Source of the DNA: an uncultured Micrococcales bacterium | Lineage (GTDB): Bacteria; Actinomycetota; Actinomycetes; Actinomycetales; Microbacteriaceae | Direction: 5' to 3' | Assembly: GCA_903866485.1 (NCBI GenBank) | Contig: CAIPNT010000065.1 | Coordinates: 1-13,367 of the forward strand | DNA length: 13,367 nt | In this document: one piece after another, positions 8,358 to 13,367 of the stretch | Position numbering within the stretch: position 1 is the first letter of the stretch | How the letters are laid out: the number at the start of each line of letters is the position of its first letter | Notes under the pieces: model-generated | What the model saw: only the letters and a program-made list of their open reading frames with translations | Told to the model about the DNA's origin: nothing | Database searches by the model: none | Program-made: the position numbers and the translations under genes

Positions 8358-9958
8358 CCAAGAAAAAAGCCGTAGTGGTTGGTGGCGGAATCGCAGGATT
8401 GGCATCCGCTGCGATTTTGGCGAAGGCCGGAATGCAGGTGACCCTGCTTGAGGCACGTGAGAAGGTTGGCGGCCGCGCTTACATCTGGGAGAAAGACGGC
8501 TTCAAGTTCGACATGGGGCCATCTTGGTATCTAATGCCAGATGCCTTCGACCAGTTCTTCAAATTGATGGGCACCACCGCAGCCAAAGAACTCAACCTGG
8601 TGCGCCTTGACCCGGCCTATCAGACCCGCAACGAAGGCTTTGGCGACAAGTTGATTATTCGCGAAAACCTCGCCGACAACAAGGTTTTATTCGACTCGAT
8701 CGAACCTGGGGCCGGCGACCGCCTGCAAGATTACATCGACTCTGCCGAAGATGCATACAAGCTTTCGATTAAGCACTTTTTGTATACCAACTTTCAAAAC
8801 GCAAAGTCATTTGTGCACCCGGAGGTCTTGGTTCGTGCCGGGCGCTTTATCAAGCACCTGGTTACTCCACTCGACAAGTTCGCCGGCAAACACGTTTCAG
8901 ACCAGCGCCTGCGCAAGATTCTGAACTTTCCGGCGGTCTTCTTGGGCGCCTCACCTTACGACACACCGAGCATGTATCACCTGATGACCCATGTAGATAT
9001 GAACGTAGGTGTCTTCTATCCGATGGGCGGCTTCTATACCGTCATCGAGGCCATCGAGCGCTTGGCCAAAAAACACGGTGTCGACATTCACACCAACTCC
9101 AAGGTCACGAAGATTGAAACCACCAAGGATGGCCACGTAGCCGGAGTATCGGTTGGCGACAAGTTCTATGGCGCCGACGTCGTGGTGGGCAACGCCGACC
9201 TGCACCACATCGAGACTCAGTTGCTCGACCCTAAAGACCAGTCACTGCCCGAGAAGTGGTGGAAAGACAAGGTGCCGGGGCCATCTGCGATGCTCTTGTT
9301 CTTGGGGGTCAAGGGCAAGTTACCTCAACTTGATCACCACACTCTGCTGTATTCGGATGACTGGTCAAAGAACTTCAAAGAGGTTTTCAGAACCCCAGCA
9401 GAGAAGACGAAGCAGGGCGCAACCAGCATTGTGCCAAACCCGGCTTCGCTATATATCTGCGCTCCGAGCATCACCGACCCATCGGTTGCACCCGAAGGCT
9501 ATGAGAACCTTTTTGTTTTGGTTCCGGTTGCTGCCGACCCGGCCCTTGGCCACGGCGGCATAGACCGAAACGGTGACGCCGCATTCGAGACCGAGGCCGA
9601 CCGCATAATCGAGCAGATTTCTGAATGGTGCGAGATTCCCGACCTGGCCGAACGAATCGTGGTTCGCCGCACCATGGGCCCTGGCGACTTTGTCGACGAC
9701 CTAAACGCCTGGTCGGGCACCGCGTTGGGCATGGCGCACACGCTGTTTCAGAGCGCATTCTTCAGACCAACTAACGTCAGCAAAAAGGTTCGCGGCCTCT
9801 ACTATGCCGGCCATCACAGCATTCCAGGCATCGGCCTGCCAATGTGTTTGATCGGTGCCGAGCTGGTCTACAAGAGAATGGTTGACGACCGCAGTGCTGG
9901 GCCGATCAAGAATGAAATTCAGCCGGTTGCCGAGAATGGCTGGAAGGGCCTCAACTAG
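8354..9958 (+). CDS. crtI: Phytoene desaturase (lycopene-forming, CrtI type)
   Basis: A 534-residue FAD-dependent, membrane-associated enzyme that desaturates phytoene, most likely in four steps to lycopene given the downstream cyclase and elongase genes. The N-terminal dinucleotide-binding fold reads AVVVGGGIAGLASAA at 6-20, then LLEAREKVGGRAY (31-43) and the CrtI-typical FDMGPSWYLMPDAFDQFF (52-69). The C-terminal FAD-contact motif is YYAGHHSIPGIGLPMCLIG (483-501), the bacterial carotenoid desaturase signature. Length is close to the family's 490-540. The ATG overlaps the crtB stop by 4 bases, and AGGAG lies 10 nt upstream, so translation can be both coupled and independent. The number of desaturation steps cannot be read from the sequence. 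Confidence 0.95.
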   Translation: MTKKKAVVVGGGIAGLASAAILAKAGMQVTLLEAREKVGGRAYIWEKDGFKFDMGPSWYLMPDAFDQFFKLMGTTAAKELNLVRLDPAYQTRNEGFGDKLIIRENLADNKVLFDSIEPGAGDRLQDYIDSAEDAYKLSIKHFLYTNFQNAKSFVHPEVLVRAGRFIKHLVTPLDKFAGKHVSDQRLRKILNFPAVFLGASPYDTPSMYHLMTHVDMNVGVFYPMGGFYTVIEAIERLAKKHGVDIHTNSKVTKIETTKDGHVAGVSVGDKFYGADVVVGNADLHHIETQLLDPKDQSLPEKWWKDKVPGPSAMLLFLGVKGKLPQLDHHTLLYSDDWSKNFKEVFRTPAEKTKQGATSIVPNPASLYICAPSITDPSVAPEGYENLFVLVPVAADPALGHGGIDRNGDAAFETEADRIIEQISEWCEIPDLAERIVVRRTMGPGDFVDDLNAWSGTALGMAHTLFQSAFFRPTNVSKKVRGLYYAGHHSIPGIGLPMCLIGAELVYKRMVDDRSAGPIKNEIQPVAENGWKGLN

Positions 9959-9961
9959 TCG

Positions 9962-10294
9962 ATGGGCCTTTACCTGCTGAGCATCATGGCGTCATTGATT
10001 GGTTTGACACTCATCGATCGACGCTTCAAACTGGCGTTCTTCAGAGACTGGGTTTCGGCAAGTTTTGCCATTGCTGCCGGCGTGGTCTTCTTTCTAATCT
10101 GGGATTCCTTCGGAATCGCCAACGGCATCTTTTTCAGAGGAGAAAGTTTCGGGTTGACCGGCCTGATGCTTGCGCCTCAACTGCCACTCGAAGAGCCGTT
10201 CTTCTTAATCTTGCTCTGCTATACGACACTTGAGGTTTTCTTAGGGCTTGGCAAGTTTGTGCACTCACGCAGAGACAGGCGAGCGAGCAAATGA
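9962..10294 (+). CDS. crtYe: Lycopene cyclase, small heterodimer subunit (CrtYc/CrtYe type)
   Basis: A 110-residue hydrophobic protein that should pair with the next gene product to form the heterodimeric lycopene cyclase of Gram-positive high-GC bacteria. It has three predicted membrane spans (about 3-18, 32-50 and 79-97) with the conserved acidic motif APQLPLEEPFFLILLCY (71-87; E77, E78), which corresponds to the PxEE motif of the cyclase half-domain. The start ATG at 9962 is 3 nt after the crtI stop, with no strong ribosome binding site, so coupling to crtI is likely. In C50 pathways this pair cyclises both ends of the elongated lycopene; the ring type (epsilon, beta or gamma) cannot be read directly. 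The symbol could equally be crtYc. Confidence 0.85.
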   Translation: MGLYLLSIMASLIGLTLIDRRFKLAFFRDWVSASFAIAAGVVFFLIWDSFGIANGIFFRGESFGLTGLMLAPQLPLEEPFFLILLCYTTLEVFLGLGKFVHSRRDRRASK

Positions 10295-10581
10295 ACTATT
10301 TGGTGTTGAATCTGGTGTTTTTGGGGCTGGCACTGTGCGCCCTGTTGTTGGTGCCCAAAAACCGCTGGCCTGCCTACCTGGTCGGCATGATTCCGATGAT
10401 TTTGATCACCGCCATTTTTGACAACCTAATTATCGCTAGCAAGGTTGTGGCCTATGACACATCCAAGATTTCGGGGCTAACTATCGGCCTGGCTCCAATC
10501 GAAGATTTTGCCTACACAATCGCCGCGGTCTTGATCGTTCCATCGGTCTGGTCTGCACTGCTGAAGCGGAGAAATAAGTGA
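10291..10581 (+). CDS. crtYf: Lycopene cyclase, second heterodimer subunit (CrtYd/CrtYf type)
   Basis: A 96-residue protein with three hydrophobic spans (about 3-20, 27-45 and 75-92). The segment GLAPIEDFAYTIAAVLIVP (66-84) holds the PIEDFAYT motif (69-76) diagnostic of the second half of the split cyclase. The same family occurs as a fused protein in archaea and as CrtYB in fungi. Its ATG overlaps the stop of the first subunit (ATGA), the usual arrangement for proteins needed one to one. It ends in the basic tail LKRRNK. With the elongase gene immediately after it, the pair is more likely to act on C50 precursors, but cyclisation of lycopene to a C40 ring carotenoid is possible too. The symbol could equally be crtYd. 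Confidence 0.87.
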   Translation: MNYLVLNLVFLGLALCALLLVPKNRWPAYLVGMIPMILITAIFDNLIIASKVVAYDTSKISGLTIGLAPIEDFAYTIAAVLIVPSVWSALLKRRNK

Positions 10582-11441
10582 TCGACACCATCAAGAAGTT
10601 GTTTTGGGTTTCGCGACCGATCTCGTGGATCAACACCGCGTATCCGTTTGCCGTCGCATACTTTTTGGTGACTCGCTCGTTTGACGCCACCCTGGTTGTT
10701 GGCACGCTGTTCTTCTTGATTCCTTACAACCTGCTCATGTATGGCATCAACGATGTTTTCGACTATGAGAGTGACCTGCGCAACCCTCGCAAGGGTGGCA
10801 TCGAAGGCGCACTTCTTGAGCCTCGCTACCACCGCCTAACCGTCGTTGCCGCAGTGGCCAGCTCGATGCCCTTCGTTTTGTATCTGACCTTTGTTGGCAA
10901 CTCTGCATCAACCGGATGGCTCTATCTATTCTTATTTACGGTAATTGCCTATAGCGCCAAGGGTTTGCGATTTAAAGAGAAGCCGTTTCTCGATTCACTC
11001 ACCTCATCAAGTCACTTTGTTGGGCCAATGATTTTCGGCCTTTCGATTGCCGGCGCCAACCTAGCCGACCCAAACCTGCTGATGTTTATCGCGGCTTTCA
11101 GCCTCTGGGGCATCGCCTCGCACGCCTTTGGCGCGGTTCAAGATGTGAAGGCCGACCGTGAAGGATCGATTTCTTCAATCGCCACCGCAATCGGCGCCCG
11201 TGCCACAACCCGCTTTGCCTGGTTCGCCTATTTGGCGGCATCATTATTGGTCGGCTTCAGCAGCCAACCCTGGTTGTTGCTGGGCGCCTTGCCCTATGTG
11301 ATGGTGGTTGGTCGTTTTTGGAACATCACCGATGAGACCTGCGAAAACGCGAACCAAGGATGGAAGCAGTTCATCAAACTGAACTTCTTTGCCGGAGCCG
11401 TCGTGACTTTTTGCTGGCTCGTTCCGCTAGTTTTCGGCTAG
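10578..11441 (+). CDS. crtEb: Lycopene elongase, UbiA-family prenyltransferase
   Basis: A 287-residue polytopic membrane enzyme of the UbiA superfamily. In C50-carotenoid producers this enzyme adds two C5 units from DMAPP to the ends of lycopene, giving flavuxanthin-type intermediates. The first Asp-rich motif is GINDVFDYESDLRNPRK (N58, D59, D62, D66) and the second is QDVKADREG (D189, D193), both expected to bind diphosphate through Mg2+. About seven to nine hydrophobic spans are visible, with YSAKGLRFKEKPFLDS (125-140) as the family's middle loop. The start is GTG at 10578, overlapping the crtYf stop (GTGA) with GGAG 6 nt before it. The position next to the split cyclase separates it from menaquinone- or heme-type UbiA enzymes. 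Its last 15 bases overlap the opposing SprT-like gene. Confidence 0.9.
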   Translation: MIDTIKKLFWVSRPISWINTAYPFAVAYFLVTRSFDATLVVGTLFFLIPYNLLMYGINDVFDYESDLRNPRKGGIEGALLEPRYHRLTVVAAVASSMPFVLYLTFVGNSASTGWLYLFLFTVIAYSAKGLRFKEKPFLDSLTSSSHFVGPMIFGLSIAGANLADPNLLMFIAAFSLWGIASHAFGAVQDVKADREGSISSIATAIGARATTRFAWFAYLAASLLVGFSSQPWLLLGALPYVMVVGRFWNITDETCENANQGWKQFIKLNFFAGAVVTFCWLVPLVFG

Positions 11442-12107
11442 CTCTTCTCGGTGCTGCCAAACGATTAGGTTTGCGCGACTGAAACCTCGTCCACACAAGC
11501 CGCAGGCGAGCGGCCTCGACGGTTGACGATAGCGATAGTGCCGATGTCCGTTTTTGCAAGTGCCAATCCAGTTGGCGGTCTCTTCGGCAATCTCGGTTCC
11601 GCTGAATCGCTCAGCTCGATAACCGATTGACTTGGCCGTGGTCAACCATTTTTTGTTGTGCCCCTCGCGCTTGCCACAGATGGCGTGAGCCACCTCGTGC
11701 AAGACAACCTGCATCGACTCATCCATGCTGTGAATATCGACGAGGTAGCGCGAAATGGTTATGGTCTTGGTGGTGTAGTTGCATAGACCGGCGCGACGTC
11801 TGGCGTTGTCAAAACCAAACTGCCAGATGTTTAGGTCTAGGTGTTCTGCCATCTTTATTTCGGCGAGCGCTCTCACGAAGTCATAGCGGTCGAGGGTCAT
11901 GCGCTGATAGCGCTGCTTGCCTTTGTTGAATTGCCTGGCGCGTTGAAACCCGACGTTTTCTAGACGAGCAAAGGTGGGCTCATCCCCCAGTTCAACCACG
12001 GTGTGGATCACCGGTTCGAGGCGTTGATCGAAGTGAACACTGAGCGCTTGGATGAGTGCGTTTTCGTCGCCCAGCAGCGGGCTTAGAAAGGCATCTGAGA
12101 AGGTCAT
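11427..12107 (-). CDS. SprT-like zinc metallopeptidase domain protein
   Basis: A 226-residue predicted cytoplasmic protein. Residues about 75-215 form a SprT-like domain: the catalytic zinc motif HEVAH at 137-141 with a third ligand likely at H150 (GKREGHNKKW), followed by a zinc ribbon with C184, H188, C202 and C205 (CGLCGRGF). Relatives include SprT of Escherichia coli and the eukaryotic Spartan (SPRTN) protease that cuts DNA-protein crosslinks; the bacterial role is poorly known. The first 70 residues are an extension I do not recognise. An internal ATG at 11900 (M70) would give a 157-residue protein close to the normal SprT-like core, so the start is uncertain. The 12107 start has no good ribosome binding site; TATGGT lies 10 nt upstream. 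It overlaps crtEb tail to tail by 15 bp and shows no functional link to it. Confidence 0.85.
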   Translation of the reverse strand: MTFSDAFLSPLLGDENALIQALSVHFDQRLEPVIHTVVELGDEPTFARLENVGFQRARQFNKGKQRYQRMTLDRYDFVRALAEIKMAEHLDLNIWQFGFDNARRRAGLCNYTTKTITISRYLVDIHSMDESMQVVLHEVAHAICGKREGHNKKWLTTAKSIGYRAERFSGTEIAEETANWIGTCKNGHRHYRYRQPSRPLACGLCGRGFSRANLIVWQHREELAEN

Positions 12108-12240
12108 CTTGGCTTAAACCATACAAGTTGTGACGAACCTACAAAGTTATGGCGAAAGGCTTTTGTAAAAATCTTCAAAAGGCACCCAAAACGAACTAAA
12201 AATGGTGATTTAACCTGCTGTTCACCACTAGATTGTCGTT
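12108..12240. promoter_or_regulatory. Divergent intergenic region between the SprT-like gene and the permease
   Basis: This 133-bp, A/T-richer gap carries promoters for both genes. It contains a short inverted repeat (CTTTTG at 12160-12165, CAAAAG at 12176-12181, 10-nt spacer) and a second one (GGTGA at 12204-12208, TCACC at 12222-12226, 13-nt spacer) just upstream of the permease -10 box. The second position would suit an operator. Both are short enough to be chance. On the minus strand TATGGT (12118-12123) is a possible -10 box for the SprT-like gene. Confidence 0.4.
12229..12234 (+). promoter_or_regulatory. Predicted leaderless -10 box of the NCS1 permease gene
   Basis: TAGATT fits TAnnnT and ends 6 nt before the ATG at 12241. 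No Shine-Dalgarno sequence lies upstream of that ATG, so a leaderless transcript is the simplest reading. The -35 region (TGATTT at the right distance) is a weak match. Confidence 0.5.
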
Positions 12241-13367
12241 ATGACACAAACATCCTCAGGCTCTGCTAAGGCAACCTCAATCGAAACTAACGACATAGCT
12301 CCGATCTCCGCAGGCGAGCGTCACGGTAAAGCGTGGCACCTCTTCAGTGTGTGGTCTTCCCCGAACCTAGAGTTCGCAACCGTTTACGTTGGCGCCCTTG
12401 GCGTCATGTTCTTCGGCCTCAATGTATGGCAGGCAATCCTGGCCGTTGTCGTGGGTAACGCACTCGCTGCGATCACCCACGGTATCTTCAGCACCTGGGG
12501 CCCTGAGGGTGGTCTTCCTCAGATGGTTCTAAGTCGCACTGCCTTCGGCAAGTGGGGAAACCTAATTCCGTCGGGCCTATCGACCTTGGTTGCTGGCATC
12601 GGCTGGTTCGCGGTTAACTCGGTTTCGGGTGGTTTGGCTCTTGCAGCCCTAACCAACCTTCCAGTTGCAGTCGCACTCGGCATAGTCATTGCAGCGCAGA
12701 TTGTGATCGCGTTTGTCGGTCACAACCTGATTCAGGTGTGGGAGCGCTACTCTTCTTATGGCCTAGCCATCGTCTGGATCGTCGTAACCTTCCTAGTGCT
12801 AACCAAGGGCAACTACTCAGTTGACCCACACATGTCTGCGTTCAACATCGGTGGCTTCACCCTTGCAGCTGGTGCTGCATATGGTTATACCGCTGGATGG
12901 ACCCCCTTCGCATCTGACTACACCCGCTACCTTCCAAAGAACGTCAACAAGGTTCAGCTTGGTCTGGCCGCAGGTTTGGGCAACTTCTTCAGCACCTCAG
13001 TGCTGATGATTGTTGGTGCTGTTGCATTTGCCGCACTTGGCATTCAAGACAACCCAACGGCAGCCTTCACCGGACTATTGCCTGTCGCGATCGCCAAGCT
13101 AACCCTGCTAGCTATTGCAGTCGGTTCGGTTTCGGCAAACGTTCTTAACGTCTACTCGGGTGCCATGTCATTCTTGGCGATGGGCTTCAAGCTTGGTTTC
13201 AAGACCCGACGCGCAGTGATGGTGGTTCTAGCTGGTCTTCTTGGTGGACTAACCGCTTACTGGGCAGCAGTGATTGACCCTAACAACCTGGGCAAGAACC
13301 TAGAGGGCTTCTTGCTCGTTGTCTCATACTGGGTCGCTCCTTGGATTGCAATCGTTTTGGTTGACCG
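12241..13367 (+). CDS. NCS1-family nucleobase permease (purine/cytosine type), C-terminus beyond window
   Basis: The first 375 residues of a polytopic membrane transporter in the nucleobase:cation symporter-1 family, whose members import cytosine, purines, uracil, allantoin, hydantoins or thiamine with H+ or Na+. The N-terminus has the family's polar lead-in, IETNDIAPISAGERHGKAWH, then SPNLEFATVYVGALGV in the first span. Later landmarks are GPEGGLPQMVLSRTAFGKWG (span 3 region), and GYTAGWTPFASDYTRYLP, the loop before a mid-protein span that is typical of this family. Nine or so spans are visible; the remainder lies past the right edge. ATG at 12241 is set by homology and by the -10 box 6 nt upstream. 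CTA is used for about a third of the leucines. The cytosine/purine assignment is a family-level guess; no metabolic gene next to it identifies the substrate. Confidence 0.88.
   Translation, partial: MTQTSSGSAKATSIETNDIAPISAGERHGKAWHLFSVWSSPNLEFATVYVGALGVMFFGLNVWQAILAVVVGNALAAITHGIFSTWGPEGGLPQMVLSRTAFGKWGNLIPSGLSTLVAGIGWFAVNSVSGGLALAALTNLPVAVALGIVIAAQIVIAFVGHNLIQVWERYSSYGLAIVWIVVTFLVLTKGNYSVDPHMSAFNIGGFTLAAGAAYGYTAGWTPFASDYTRYLPKNVNKVQLGLAAGLGNFFSTSVLMIVGAVAFAALGIQDNPTAAFTGLLPVAIAKLTLLAIAVGSVSANVLNVYSGAMSFLAMGFKLGFKTRRAVMVVLAGLLGGLTAYWAAVIDPNNLGKNLEGFLLVVSYWVAPWIAIVLVD

Noticed and set aside
9153..9563. Open frame of 136 codons within crtI
   Set aside because: Alternative-frame shadow; the crtI frame carries all the conserved motifs on either side without interruption.
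10578..11441. UbiA-family protein as a menaquinone or heme prenyltransferase
   Set aside because: The 4-base overlap with the split lycopene cyclase and position at the end of the crt operon point to lycopene elongase instead.

Overview
The window looks like chromosomal DNA of a high-GC-lineage Gram-positive bacterium with only moderate GC. The best fit is Microbacteriaceae, possibly a small-genome planktonic member of the Luna/Rhodoluna/Aquiluna type. That placement is an inference from three things: an ilvB-ilvN-ilvC block with serA close by, a split CrtYc/CrtYd lycopene cyclase next to a UbiA-type lycopene elongase (the C50-carotenoid arrangement of Corynebacterium and Micrococcus relatives), and TAnnnT -10 boxes placed 6-7 nt before start codons. 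No rRNA, tRNA, CRISPR, insertion sequence, phage or plasmid gene is visible, and no stretch over 300 bases lacks a gene.

Left part (1-6198), amino-acid biosynthesis. The first 296 bases hold the start of serA on the minus strand, cut by the window edge. A plus-strand gene (401-982) encodes a winged-helix protein fused to a nucleotidyltransferase-like domain. Next comes a minus-strand branched-chain amino-acid cluster transcribed ilvD-ilvB-ilvN-ilvC (6198 down to 1082), ending at a hairpin plus U-rich terminator at about 1003-1044. These four genes supply acetohydroxyacid synthase (both subunits), ketol-acid reductoisomerase and dihydroxy-acid dehydratase, which are the common steps of valine and isoleucine synthesis up to the 2-keto acids. 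The regulator-like gene sits between ilvC and serA.

Middle (6199-7475). A divergent 58-bp promoter region separates ilvD from a CorA-family divalent metal channel gene (6257-7228). A 36-residue single-span membrane peptide is encoded on the minus strand at 7254-7364, behind a good ribosome binding site.

Right part (7476-11441), a tight five-gene carotenoid operon: crtB (phytoene synthase), crtI (phytoene desaturase), crtYc/crtYe and crtYd/crtYf (heterodimeric lycopene cyclase) and crtEb (lycopene elongase). Three of the four junctions are 4-base stop/start overlaps and the other has a 3-base gap, so the genes are almost certainly co-transcribed and translationally coupled. The set predicts a cyclic C50 carotenoid made from GGPP through lycopene; the GGPP synthase gene is not in the operon and must lie elsewhere.

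End (11427-13367). A SprT-like zinc metallopeptidase gene on the minus strand overlaps the end of crtEb tail to tail. After a 133-bp divergent intergenic region, an NCS1-family nucleobase permease gene runs off the right edge.

Most of the window is well-known metabolism. The points most worth following are the unannotated 36-aa membrane peptide, the winged-helix/degenerate-nucleotidyltransferase fusion, the repeated leaderless-promoter architecture, the CorA with GQN in place of GMN, and the unusual NADPH-loop residue in IlvC. I did not see convincing evidence of an entirely new multi-gene system.
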